Shown here: positions 23,841 through 35,651 of the stretch, piece after piece
Layout of the letters: every line of letters begins with the position of its first letter
How positions within the stretch are numbered: the stretch's first letter is position 1
Assembly (NCBI GenBank): GCA_003254905.1
Contig: QANU01006445.1
Coordinates: 469,201-533,200, forward strand
Source of the DNA: Nissolia schottii
Taxonomy: Eukaryota; Streptophyta; Magnoliopsida; Fabales; Fabaceae
Direction: 5' to 3'
Length of the DNA: 64,000 bases
Position numbers and translations under genes: made by a program
The notes under the pieces: generated by a model
The model's database searches: none
What the model was told of the DNA's origin: nothing
Seen by the model: only the letters and a program-made list of their open reading frames with translations

Positions 23841-25399
23841 TTTCTCCCCCTGCTTAAGGACTTGACAGAGACCGGGACATACAACTAGGGGTCAGCAGTC
23901 CTGGAAACTATGCATTGGGAGTTATATCGCGCTACTAAATTCACTGTGTCTGAGTTTGGAGGTTGTGTTGTGCTGCTTATCTGCTGGGCATGGATGAGAA
24001 TGCCCCAGCTAACCCGTCCCGCTGGACTTACTACGCTCCCGTTTGTTATAGAGTACGCACAATAAATGTTTTAGTTTATTTTTTTAGCTGATGAATATTA
24101 ATGTATTTGAATTATTATTTTCTAACACGAAATTGTATTTTTGTTGTGTACATGGTGTCATGTTAAGATAGCCACTAAGTAAACAAGGGATGATCGATTG
24201 GTTGCTTATCGTGGCCAGCTTGACATGCTTGGTGTGTACAGGGTAAGCCAAAAAAAATTATCTTTCTATATTTCCAATTATCAGTTCATTTATGATTCCT
24301 TCACTCTATGGTTGAGACTAAAGTATGTTTTATTTTAATTTGAAATTTATTTGGATATCGTATAAGGAGGACTTCGTGAATGCGACAATATGGGCATCAA
24401 ATAACCCTTATTTGCTTTGCCATTGTCGAATAGCACTACATAGACCTTGTGATCTGACAGTTCAGTAGTGCCTAGTGGATACCCCGGATGCCGATTGACA
24501 TCGACCGCTTACACTCGAAGATGCCAAGGGGGCTGAGGGGACCAACTATCGCATATTTCACGCTAGATGGCACGCTTGGGATACGCATGCAAATAGGATA
24601 GTGTCATACTCCCTTTTTGCAGACTCCAAGCCCTCCCTCTAGTACTTTCTATGGTATGAGGCATCATCGTAGAGGTTTCTACAGTTTGCTGCAGAGGATA
24701 TTGAGTCAGCACTGAGGGAGTTACCAGCAAATGTTTCTGACGAGGCTCCCCCAGTATCATCTCTAGTTGCAATCCTGACTCTCGCTCCTGATCGACGTAC
24801 ACTACCAGTTAGAAGGAGGGGAGGAACACATGCATTCCAGTAGCAGTATAAAGACCTCAATGACTTTGATATCGCGATGCATGACAAGCCCGAGCCCCCT
24901 ACCAACAGCACCAACCATATGTAGATGCCGACGTGGATGACAAGTTAATTAAGCCCACAGCTGCACCCCCCAATAGCAACCATAAGCTTCTAGCAGTCAC
25001 TTTTAGGAGGGAAGCATTAGTGGGTTTTAGTAGCACCAGGAGCCATATCTCAGATTTTTCGTTGCGTCGACTCTCTATGCTTTGGGTCAGGTTTCATTAG
25101 GATGTCTTTAGGCAAAGTTTTCTCGCTGGAGCAACAGACTCTAGTGGGCAATGACGATGTCTATTGACCTCAGCCACACACGATAGCGGCGCCATAGTGG
25201 AAGGACATGTTCTTGCTGCTATCATCTCCCACATCAAGTGCTGGTGCTAGGCCCAACACTTTCCCCCTCGACATGACTGCTATAGAGCGAGATCTTCTTG
25301 GCGCCTTGGAGCAGGTAGCATTTCCTCCACCGTTTCCACTGGGATCACAGGGTGAAGACGGGGCTTGGGGGCTCAACAGAAATATTCACGCCGCTTGAG

Positions 25400-26188
25400 T
25401 CTTCTGAGGCACACGCCAACATGCCACACGAGCAGAAAATATCACGTTCCAAGAGGTTGACACCATGATGCCCCTGATAGATAGTTTATGGTTATTTTGG
25501 TTTTGTATATTATGTATATAACTTTATGTAATTATTTATACAACTTTATATATGTAATAGGCATAAGCATACATATCATACAATGAAACATTGCTTTTTC
25601 CCTGAAACTTAGTACACAGTGAGGAAAACTATGTTTTCAGATTTTTCTCCCAAAGGAGTCGATTTAAATAGACTCATTTAGAAGTCTATATGAATTGACT
25701 CCTATTTTACAAAAAAAAAAATTTATTATAGGAGTCAATTTGAATCAACTTCCTTTATAGGAAAAATTGTTTATTTTGAAAACAACTTTCAAATTAGTTC
25801 ATTTGAGTAATAAAATAATTATTATTTTATTTTGAGAATTTTTCCCTTAGATCCCATGAAATACGATAATACAAATGTTATATGTACTCATTTTATTTAA
25901 AATACCATGATGAATCACATTTTAAAATCTCCTCTAATGATAAGTAAAACATGAGTGAAGACGTTAGACAAAATGAATCTAAACTGCCCAAGGTGAAGAG
26001 AGAGAACCTCACTTTCAACAGGATCAAAATTCAAAATGGATATAATTTAACTCATGCACGAGTAAGTACATCTATTGGCCAACAACCGGCCACGTCACAA
26101 CTATCCCAGCTGCAACGTGTCATGCTATCAACTGCCTGATTTCTCTCACACTCTTTCCCTCTCTTCCCCCAACTAACAACGTACATTC
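25400..26188. other. Element end and CRY-DASH upstream region
   Basis: The right arm of the Mutator-like element ends near 25856. The following 330 bp is the upstream region of the CRY-DASH gene. ACGT-core motifs stand at 26091-26096 (CACGTC) and 26115-26121 (ACGTGTC); such cores bind bZIP factors such as HY5, but function here is inference only. No clear TATA box was seen. Confidence 0.4.
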
Positions 26189-29100
26189 ATGGCCATTATT
26201 CACCTCTTCACACCACTCCCACCTCTTTCCCCCAAAACCGCCACCGCCACCATCGCTTCATCCAAGTCAGCGTTGACCTCTCTCTTCACAATCCCAACCA
26301 CAACAGGAAGAATTTCGCTCTTAAATCGCTTCTCCCTCTCAGCCGCGATGAGCTCCGAAACCGCGGCGTCGGCATCTTCGTCGTTCTTCCAGGTGCCGCA
26401 CCTGGATTCTGGCAACATGGAGCGCGTGGCGGACCAGACATTTCGGCGCTACGCGTCCGATGGCGGCAAGAGGAGTGGCAGGGGAACGGCCATGGTGTGG
26501 TTCCGGAACGATCTCAGGGTGTTGGACAATGAGGCCCTCTACAACGCGTGGCTTCACTCCGAGAGCGTTTTGCCGATCTACTGCGTTGATCCAAGACTCT
26601 TCGCCACCACTTATCATTTCGGGTTTCCCAAAACCGGAGGTATTGGGTTCAGTTTTGATGCACTCGAAAAGTTTTACACAGTTATGTACTGATTATACAT
26701 ATTGATAAGTATCTGGCTCTTGCAATTACTGCCTCAATGATGTGTGATCAGTTGACTGTGTCAAAGTTAATCGAGTAACGTGCAGTTTTGTACAATTTTT
26801 TTTTCTTTTGTTATGAATAAAGTGGTAGCTATACAGAGAAAGTGTTAATTAGGGGAATAAACAACTTTGATCTTCTAGAAAGAAGAGTAGTCTTACGGTG
26901 TTATGGTGTGTTATGTTATTAGGTGGTTATGGTGTGTTATGTTATGTTTGCTCTGACCACGTACAAAATGACATTTCAGTTTTAAGAGATGGTCCAAGAG
27001 GCTAAAATGTCATTCTACATGTGCACAGAAACATATCTAGTATAACGCTCCATGATCACACAAGAATTTCTCCATTTCAAATACTTTGAGTGTGTGAACT
27101 GTGAGGATAACTCCTGATCTTACAAAATTGAAGTGGTAGCTCTTAGAATATGGAGAAGGGGGTGTTGAATCAGCTTCTGGGTTTTGAAAAGAGTGAAGCC
27201 TTTTCCTGCTTGTTCTAACTTTGCTTTCTCTTCTATCTTCATTGCGGAATGGTTTGTTTGGCAGTATTTAGAGCACAATTTCTCCTAGAATGCTTGGCTG
27301 ACTTGAGGAAGAATTTGATGAAACGGGGACTTAACTTGCTTATTCAACATGGGAAGCCTGAAGATATTCTTCCTTCTCTCGCGAAAGCTTTTAAAGCTCA
27401 TACAGTGAGTTTTTGAATTCAAAGCCTATTTAATAGCTGGTTCAAATTGATGGAATTCCACATAGACTAATTAATGAGTAGTATAATATTCCTAGGTGTA
27501 TGCTCAGAAAGAAACTTGCAGTGAGGAGCTGAATGTCGAGAGGTCAGTCATGAAAGGTCTACAACAAGTGGTGATACCACAAGAGGAATCCACTGGTTTG
27601 TCAATTCCTAACAACTTCCCCAAGTTACAATTGATTTGGGGTGCCACCATGTACCATATTGATGACCTCCCTTTTGATGCCCCTAGTTTGCCAGATGTGT
27701 ATACTGAATTTCGTAAGGTATGATGTTGTCAAATGGCATTTGTATGGAGATTTGTAGATATAGCTGATTAGAAGTGGCTTTTAGTGCTACTTAAGATATC
27801 TAAACTTGCAGACTGTTGAAGCAAAATGTACCATACGCTCATGCATCAAACTTCCAGTATCTCTTGGACCTTCTCCACTAATTGAGGATTGGGGAAGTCT
27901 TCCTTCATTGGAGAAGCTGGGACTTTCCTCTCGGAATGTAGGTTTTGCCTTAAATATTTGATGACTTCCTTCAGGATTTCTTTATGCATGCTTTTACAAG
28001 AAACTTGAGTGTTTGGGACTAAACATTGAAAGGATAAAGAATTTTTTCCCTTTATTTATTTTCTTTCTCTTGATAAAGGTTAGCAAGGGGATGAAATTTG
28101 TGGGGGGCGAAACTGCGGCATTGAGCAGAGTATATGAATACTTTTGGAAGAAGGTCAGTAGTTATCTCAAATTGACTATTCTAGTCCAATTTATGTTATG
28201 CAACTGTTGCTAAACAAGTGATCTTTCATAATAAACATTCTTCTATTTATGATTTGCATATATAGAATTTCTCAAATGATCAATGAAATGAATGCGTGAG
28301 TGCATCACTATGTAGGCCAAATAGATTCAGAAACATTAATGTCACCCTTGTTTGTTTATCTAACGGGTTTTTAAGATTGCACGTATGTAGGATTTGTTAA
28401 AGGTGTATAAGGAGAACAGAAATGGGATGTTAGGGCCAGATTACTCTACTAAATTCTCACCATGGCTTGCCTCCGGAAGTTTGTCTCCTTGTTTCATACA
28501 TGAAGAGGTTCAAGTTGTCAATACTCTCTCTTTGTGCATTCAATAGTATCTAAAAAAAAAGACTGCTTTGACAAAGCTCAATCTGTTCCTTATAGGTGAA
28601 GAGATATGAAAAGGAAAGACTAGCAAATAGTTCTACCTACTGGTAACACTGCCTATTTCTCATTAATGTATGTCTATGATATATTTCTCAATGCCGTTCC
28701 CTTAACTAGTCTATCAAGTTGCATGTTGCATAGGGTGGTGCTTAAGGAAGGAAAAAATGGAAGGAGGAAACCTTAGTACTTTGATTTACAAAACCTTCTG
28801 AATCTTCATGATGTTTCAGTACTATTAGACAGGAATAATAACAGGTATTTCTTCTCCATCTTCTCTTTGTTTTACAGGGTTTTGTTCGAGTTGATATGGA
28901 GGGATTACTTCAGGTTTTTATCAGTGAAATATGGGAATTCACTTTTCCATTTAGGTATGGATTGGTTGAAGTCTTTGATACCTATGGTATTCTATAAAGT
29001 TTTGGTTAGAAAATACTTATACTAAAGCATTAACATAGAAAGCAGTTATGAAGTGCAAGTGAGATAAGGCATCTTTGGAGAGCAATTTTGATTGAATCAA

Positions 29101-31404
29101 TTTGTTTAGAATACATGCTTAATGTAATCTGTTAATCTTTTCAGGTGGGCCTAGGAAAGTTCAGCGCAATTGGAGCCAAGACAAGATTTTGTTTGAATCC
29201 TGGAAAGAGGGTCGTACAGGGTACAGCTTCTATCAGAGTGTTATTTCTTGATTTAGTGTATGGGGTCCTACTCTAACCTGAAATATAATCGCTCACAAAA
29301 TCCTGAGAATAGAAAACAGGACAAAATAATGTGTCATTTTTGTAATTAATATTGGAAACAGGAAATAAAAATAAATAACATTTTCTGAAACCGAACAGAT
29401 TCTTTATTCTCATGTGTTTCTAATCTATTAATTGGGTGCAATAATAGTAGTGATACTACTGTACTTCCCTTTTTCCAACTGAGGAAAATGAAGGACAGAA
29501 AACTTAAGGGGATCAAATCACAATTAAGTCATGTTTTCATTATTTATTGTATAATTATTAGATTTGGGAGGGCCAATCAAATAAAAGTATGGGGAAAGAA
29601 GCCCTTAAATAGAACATTTCTTGCCCCTTCTGCACAATTTTGGAGATTGTCTTGAGTACTATTTGCATTTGTGTTGTAACTTCTTCATATAGAAATTTCT
29701 TGAAAGAAGACCAACTTACTAGCTCACTTTATTTTTGTCTCAGTTTAAACATTTTTTCATCCCTTTCACTTACTGGTTGAGACATCAGACATTGGTTATT
29801 CATTTGTGTACTGAAGAGTCAGACAATCTGTATTTCCAAAGTATATTACTTTCACTTCACTAATTCTTTTTTTGTTTTTGGGCATAAACCTTTAGGTATC
29901 CTTTGATAGATGCCAACATGAAGGAACTATCAACTACAGGGTTTATGTCAAACCGAGGACGGCAGGTGAGCCAGAGTCCATTATGGTGTTTCTGTATTAT
30001 AATAATTGCTAGTAGTTGATACAATCTGATTCATCAACCAACATAGATGATATTATATTCTCTGGGATTATGCAATCCTCTACAAATGAACTGAAACATG
30101 AAACTTGGTTACGTCTTTTGACAGATTGTGTGCTCCTTTCTCGTTCGTGATATGGGCATAGATTGGCGCATGGGGGCAGAGTGGTTTGAGACATGTCTTT
30201 TGGATTACGATCCATGTTCTAATTATGGAAACTGGACATATGGATCAGGTAAACATGTTTGGATGATTAAGCTAATCACCTAATGATGACTAACTCTGCT
30301 AGGGTGCATGGAGTAGTTAGCTTGCATGTACCGAACTTTGTATCTTCATTTTTTAATTTAAAATAGTTTGTTCTGATGTTCAATATAATCCTTGAACCCT
30401 TCATCTGTAAGATAGTGTGTGCCTTGTAAACTACCAGCCTCTAGTGCTACTGCAAAGTGAAGCCTCAATTGGGGGATTGCATAATTAGTTCAGTAGTTAT
30501 TTGAAGTTTGAAGCACTCCTTTTGCTGATTGGATATTGGTTTTTATTTGTGTGTATTATGTTAGGAATAAGGAATTAAGATTGCCAAAAGTAAAAAAGAA
30601 AGAAACTATTACTTCTTTGGTCAGAGTTCAGACTGCTGTTAAATGTAGCTATATGATGATTTTTGAAAAGAGAAACACATTCATTTCACAATATGCTAAG
30701 CCCACACTGCTATTCAGTTCATACATTTTTTTACAATGAAATGATAGTAATTACTCTCCCTCTGTTGTTTCTGTTCAGGAGTTGGGAATGATCCCAGAGA
30801 AGACCGATATTTCAGCATCCCAAAACAAGTAAGTGGTTATTCCGTGTTTCAAACACCCTATTTAACCAAAGTGATCCTTACCTTGACTAACAATTGCATA
30901 GCTTCAAAAGTAGCGTATGATGGTTGTTGTTCCAAAAGGGGCTATTTACGAGTTATAATCCGTTATTCGATCAAAACAAATAACTCTAGCTGAAGCATTG
31001 CTTCTTCATGTTGATTGCATTATCTTCAAATGTGAAAGGGCTTCGCAACCTAGGGAAATACGATACCACATAATACATATAATTTGTATATAAACTTTGC
31101 ATAGATGTTTTGAGTTTTAAAGGCAATTAGTAACCTTAAGGTTTGGAACTGATATGGCACTAATGCACCATCATACCTTCTTCAGGCACAAACATATGAC
31201 CCTGAAGGTGAATATGTTGCATACTGGTTGCCGGGGTTACGAACAATTCCAAAAGATAAGAGGAACTTCCCTGGAAATTTATATATCCGCCAAATTGTGC
31301 CTCTCAAGTTTGGAACGAGTGGTAGACACCATAAGGAGGACAAGTCCCCGGGTGCAAGAAGAGCCAGTGATAGAGGAAATGGAAGAGGATGGGTCCGGAG
31401 ATAA
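26189..31404 (+). CDS. CRY3: Cryptochrome DASH, organellar (13 exons, 597 aa)
   Basis: The exons are 26189-26639, 27265-27404, 27496-27717, 27812-27937, 28079-28153, 28391-28507, 28596-28642, 28878-28954, 29145-29220, 29896-29965, 30125-30248, 30779-30828 and 31186-31404; every junction is GT-AG and in frame. Residues 1-55 are Ser/Thr-rich and poor in acids, like an organellar transit peptide. The photolyase N-domain starts at WFRNDLR (104-110), followed by [21 protein letters not shown]. The FAD-binding half includes [62 protein letters not shown] and [19 protein letters not shown], typical of CRY-DASH rather than PHR2 or CPD photolyase. CRY-DASH proteins bind FAD and MTHF and repair UV dimers in single-stranded DNA, in chloroplast and mitochondrion. 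The length fits (Arabidopsis CRY3 569 aa). Confidence 0.95.
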
Positions 31405-32270
31405 ATTTGGAGGATAAAATAAACATGGCAGCTCTTGTCATCCGTGTACCTTCCAATGGTGTATAATTTGATGTATTGTTATGTAGTTGAAGTTTGATCT
31501 TGTTGAAATTCAGCCTCTCTCTTATATCGCTTGAGAGTTTTCTCTTCATTACGATTGGGATAGGGGCCACATGGGGAGAACTGAGGAGGTTTGATCCTGT
31601 TTCAGTCTCTGTATAATAAACATATTTTTGTTTACTCTATGTATAATAAACATGAACTTAGATATTGTAGTTTTTGTATTTTAATAGAAATGCTGATTCT
31701 TTTTTCTGTGTTTTAGTGCTTTCCTTTTTACCATAGTATCAATGTAAAATTTTGAAAAAATAATGTTAACATATGAGAGAAATTGTACTTATATTAGAGA
31801 AAACCATGGAGTCATATATGCTTTATGCTTGATGTTTATTTTTTTAACGTTTATTACTCGCAACCTATTTAATCTCATTCCCCTTTATGTAGGATACATA
31901 GGAGTGGAGATACTGAATATAAGAAACAGAAATCGAAAACGTTTAATGAAATGAAATAGATTATTATTATGAGTTTAATTGTTACCCATTGATTAATTTT
32001 ATATTATCATTCAATTAAATTTTGTCACATAAAAAAAAATATATGCATGTAAAATTATTTGTTTGAGTGTGTAAAAAAATTTAGATTGTTAATGCATAAC
32101 AATAACTCTATTATTATTCCATCCATTTCAATTGCATTTTTAAATAATGGGATGAAATTTTCTTTCCATTATCCATTTATATATATATATATATATACAC
32201 AAACAATATAAATATTTATTTCATTTCACCACATTCTATTCTATCTATCACACTATCAGTAATGCGGAAG
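31405..32270. other. CRY-DASH 3' flank and AT-rich spacer
   Basis: AATAAA-like signals occur at about 31615-31650, consistent with the 3' end of the CRY-DASH transcript. The rest is AT-rich, with an AT dinucleotide run at about 32179-32196. No gene found. Confidence 0.5.
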
Positions 32271-32605
32271 AATACTTATTTTGGCTTCTAAAAATGTAAA
32301 ATTGATTCACTTTAATTTTTAAAATTCAATATTTAACATTTTAATCATTGAAATTGCAAATTACGTATCAAATTAGTCTCTTAATTCATTATCATTATTG
32401 TATTGTCATGTTTTTATTAATTTTTCGCATTAAATGAGAATGTAAAAACATGCGAAAAATTAATAGAAATATGACAATACAATAATGATAATAAACTGAA
32501 TACTAATTTGACCTACAACTTATAAGTTTAATAATTAAATAGCCAAAATTTAAATTTTAAATACCAAAGTGACTCGAACTTATTAAAACTAAAATTAGTG
32601 TTACC
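32271..32605. mobile_element. Foldback (MITE-like) element
   Basis: An inverted repeat centres near 32445. Left arm TATCATTATTGTATTGTCAT with TTAATTTTTCGCAT (about 32388-32433) pairs with its inverse at about 32451-32497. Weaker pairing continues outwards to about 32271 and 32605 (GATTCACTTT against its inverse). No coding capacity; the target duplication was not resolved. Confidence 0.6.
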
Positions 32606-32984
32606 GCTACTTTAATAGTATCTTCATATCATGCTACACCAATTCCAACAAGGTGTAGGCGCAAGTAGGAGGGACTTAGATTTCTTGACTATACGGTCAT
32701 AAGTTTGATTTTGAAATGACTAAGATCCTCCCATGTTAGAGTGTCAAGAAGGATAAATATGTGAACATGACCGTCTAATATTTATTTTGTCAAAAAAATA
32801 ATTCATGAAATAGAATAAATAAATAAAAATAAGGTTTTGTTAACAAGTGACATGATGACGCTTAAAAAATCAATAAAAAATAGTTTGTATTATAAAAACA
32901 AAAAATCAAAGTGTTTAATGTATTAGAAATTTCAAAAAATTATTTTTCAATAAAACATTTTTATTATTAATTTCTTTTACATAA

Positions 32985-33625
32985 AATCCTCAATTTAGTT
33001 CCTCTCATTTTTTAACTCAACCAATTTCATCTCTCTTATATTTTTGGGATAATTTAGTCATTATTATTTTTTAAATCGACCAATTTAGTCATTGTTATTT
33101 TTTAAATTAGTCAATTTCATCATTTTAAAATTTATTTGGCCAATTAAGTCCTTGCAAATTTCAAAGATTAGTTATTCCATACATCTCCTAAATTGAGACG
33201 GTTGACTTAAAACATAACGAAGAGGCGTAACACGTTGAAGGTCTATGTCACCTCTTTCATGTCAGAATCGATGTCATTTTACACAATTAATAATGCATCC
33301 CCTTTAAGCTAAACGATATCATTTCGCATTCCATGATCACAAGTCGAGTGTGTCCACGGTGAAAAACAAACATACATTGATGAAGATAGGTTTGTAAAAA
33401 AAAAAGAAGGACGGTGTTTGACTATTTACATGGCAAAATAGTCAAATTTTCACTAGAATTGATGGATTTGAAAAATAATAGCGACTAAAGTGATTGAAAA
33501 AATTTAACAGATGCAATTGACTGATTTGAAGATTAATAAGGACTAAATTGACAAAAAAAATTAAAAGATGTGAAATTGTTTGAGTTTAAAAAAATAATAA
33601 TAGGAACTAAATTGGGGAAGTTTGT
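32985..33625. mobile_element. Foldback element with CAATTTAGTTCCT ends
   Basis: The left edge reads CTCAATTTAGTTCCTCTCAT and, after a T-run, AACTCAACCAATTTCATC. The right edge is the inverse (GATGTGAAATTGTTTGAGTT, then AGGAACTAAATTGGGG). Internal repeats of the phrase AATTTAGTCATTATTATTTT occur in both arms. The edges are approximate. Confidence 0.55.
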
Positions 33626-33682
33626 TAATTTTTTAAGTTCTCTTAAGGTGATTGTTAACTTTTTCCATGATAAAAATAAAGA

Positions 33683-33872
33683 GGATTTTGTTAACAAGTG
33701 CTATTAGGACATTTATTCAAAATTTAAAAATAAAATATATTTTAAGTTTTTAATGCATTCAATGCATTGAAATGTTAAAAATTTTCTATTTTTAATGAGA
33801 ATTTTCCTTTTTTTAATATCTTTAATAAATGCCCTGAAAACAATATAAACTTTCTTGTTAACCTGATCCAAA
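33683..33872. mobile_element. Short MITE-like element with GTTAACAAG ends
   Basis: The ends GGATTTTGTTAACAAGTGC and its approximate inverse CTTTCTTGTTAACCTGATCC bracket about 190 bp of AT-rich sequence. A related fragment (GGTTTTGTTAACAAGTGACA) occurs near 32833. The family is uncertain. Confidence 0.4.
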
Positions 33873-33972
33873 TAAAAATAGGCTTTTGCTAATCAATGTT
33901 TTGCCCACGGACATTGGTTAAGGAAGCTAAAATAGTAAGTTTTTAGTTTTAAAGCATTTAATTCTAAAACAT

Positions 33973-34801
33973 TTAGGCTCTGTTTGTTACGTCATATAAG
34001 ATCTAATAGTACTAATTAATGCTACAAAATTAATTTTTATCATATGTTTAGTGTGACATAGAATAACATAACTTTATACGATCTTATTCATTTTTATCTT
34101 ATAATTATTTTATTAATTTATCATGTCTCCTTATATCTGATTAGACTTTATAGTATTATTTTTTTTACTCAATCTTAAATTAATCTTACTTATCCCTTCT
34201 TTCATTTTTTATCATTGTATAATCATCAATTATCATCTTTGGATTCTTTTTTTTTTCCTCTTTCTCACTCTCTCATGACTATTGTCTATTGTATCTGATT
34301 TTGCATTTTTTTTTTTCAAATTCAATACCTTATAGTAATTCAAAACACCTAAGGCAAGACATTCTGAACTAATTCAAAAACTATTCACAAACGTTATGTT
34401 CATTTTCAGTTATCAATTTGCCTTAAAGAAATAAAAATCCATTTTTGGAGGAAAAATAACATTTTTTTTTCTTGATTTGAGTTTATGCAAAATTTGATAA
34501 CTTTATTTTGGATCATTTATTTTTTAAACTCTTCAATAAATCTTTTTAAGTTTACCTGTTTTTTTTAAATGATCATGAGAGATTATGATTCAGAAAATGT
34601 TTATTTTTTTTATTTTTTAGTATTAATTATAAATTAATATTACAAAGATTGAATAGGATAAAATCATATATTTATATGTGGCGCATCAAACACATGATAA
34701 TATATAGATTTATACAATATATTTTTTATATTATACTATCAAATATTATACTATCATGTCTAATTGTCTTAGCTTATACGACTATACCAAACGAGCCCTT
34801 A
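33973..34801. mobile_element. Probable PIF/Harbinger-type non-autonomous element
   Basis: The left end GGCTCTGTTTGTTACGTCAT with ATAAG faces the inverse of GGGCTCGTTTGGTATAGTCG with TATAAG at 34798. Both sides carry TTA (33973-33975 and 34799-34801), the 3-bp TSD of Harbinger/Tourist elements. No transposase frame inside the 823 bp. Confidence 0.55.
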
Positions 34802-35134
34802 ATGTTATTGAAAATATATTGCCTTTACTTTTTTTATAATACAAAATTTTTATATTTTGCCGTTTTATACGTAAAAATAAAAATATACTAGTAATGCTAC
34901 CCCTACACCAATGATGAATGTAGGGCATTGCATTTTATTTTGTGTCATTGGCTGTAAAATGCATAGTCGGTATTTACCTTGGGCCTTGTGGATTGGAAAA
35001 ATTTTGTGAAAGTAACGCTGAGTCATGTGGCTCTGTAATTGTATAAGGTTGTGGGGTTGAAGCTCAAGAGCCTCAAGGTGCGTGTTTACGTCGTGTGCAA
35101 AAAAAGTCGAAACCCCGGAAAGGGTTAGTCAGCA

Positions 35135-35240
35135 ATGCAATCCTGATTGATTTCAACGCACACATATACCTTGCTTCATCGCACGCACGACTCTCTCTCC
35201 GCGTGAGATCTCAAGGAAGCGATCAATCACAGGAATAAAG
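35135..35240 (+). promoter_or_regulatory. Probable non-coding first exon (5' UTR) of the Lunapark gene
   Basis: A less AT-rich stretch with CTCTCTCTCC is followed by a GTAAAT donor at 35241. The acceptor at 35634 (TTTGGTCCAG) opens the coding exon 17 bp before the ATG. Exon limits are inferred. Confidence 0.45.
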
Positions 35241-35651
35241 GTAAATTTGGCGTTCTTCCCTCGTCGATCTCATATTTTCGCTCTTATTCACCACTATTCA
35301 CTTGTTTTACCCCCTGATTATTGAATTAACGGGAGAAAATTCAGATTGAATGTGTTATGATCTGAATTGTTTCCAGCTGATTAGCGAAATTGAGGAGTTG
35401 TAAGGGAGTGAAAACTCGTTGAAACGTGGCTTTTCGACTGATGATGATTTGAATTTCTCGTCCCTGCAATTTTTCCGTGTAGAAGTTTGTTTCACCTTCA
35501 CCTGTAGCAACCTAGGTGTGGTGTGTGTTGAGAGTGAGTGCCCTAATTGAACTGAATTGGCGCAATCTTTTGTGAGTGTGATTGTTGATCTCATCATTGA
35601 TATGCTTTGAACGGGACTTGCTTTTTTGGTCCAGGAAGAAATAGAGAAGGG

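Larger units (their letters stand above)
20800..25400 (+). pseudogene. Decayed plant-mobile-domain (PP7 long-form-like) gene
   Basis: Fragments of one protein occur in order. 20925-21062: [20 protein letters not shown] followed by an in-frame TAG and ILGLLVEGQIV. 22594-22850: linker. 23828-24050: NWVHLKFLPLLKDLTETGTY with WELYRATKFTVSEFGG and LICWAWMRMP, followed by QLTRPAGLTTLPFVI. 24200-24240: RLVAYRGQLDMLGVY. 24367-24600: EDFVNATIWASNNPYLLCHC and further text with stops. This is the plant mobile domain, found in MAIL1-type host genes and in many transposons. The reading frame has at least two stops and is interrupted by a solo LTR, so it is dead. No catalytic role is implied. Confidence 0.75.
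19591..25856. mobile_element. Long Mutator-like element with a plant-mobile-domain gene, later split by an LTR
   Basis: The ends are inverted copies: left GATCCAAAAAAAATTCCC with AAAATAAAATAACAAAATTATT, right GATCTAAGGGAAAAATTCTC with a matching AT-rich arm. Similarity continues for about 200 bp or more. Inside both arms the motif GGAGTCGATTCAAATCGACTC recurs in variants (about 19720-19855 and 25655-25755). A target duplication could not be identified, so the superfamily is inferred from the long TIRs and the cargo. Subtracting the solo LTR and the duplicated segment gives an original element of roughly 3.7 kb. Confidence 0.65.

Noticed and set aside
26189..31404. PHR2 or CPD photolyase as identity of the 26-31 kb gene
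   Set aside because: The FPKTG start, the GGPRKVQ...WSQD block and the [10 protein letters not shown] tail fit CRY-DASH, and the 597-aa length fits CRY3 better than PHR2.
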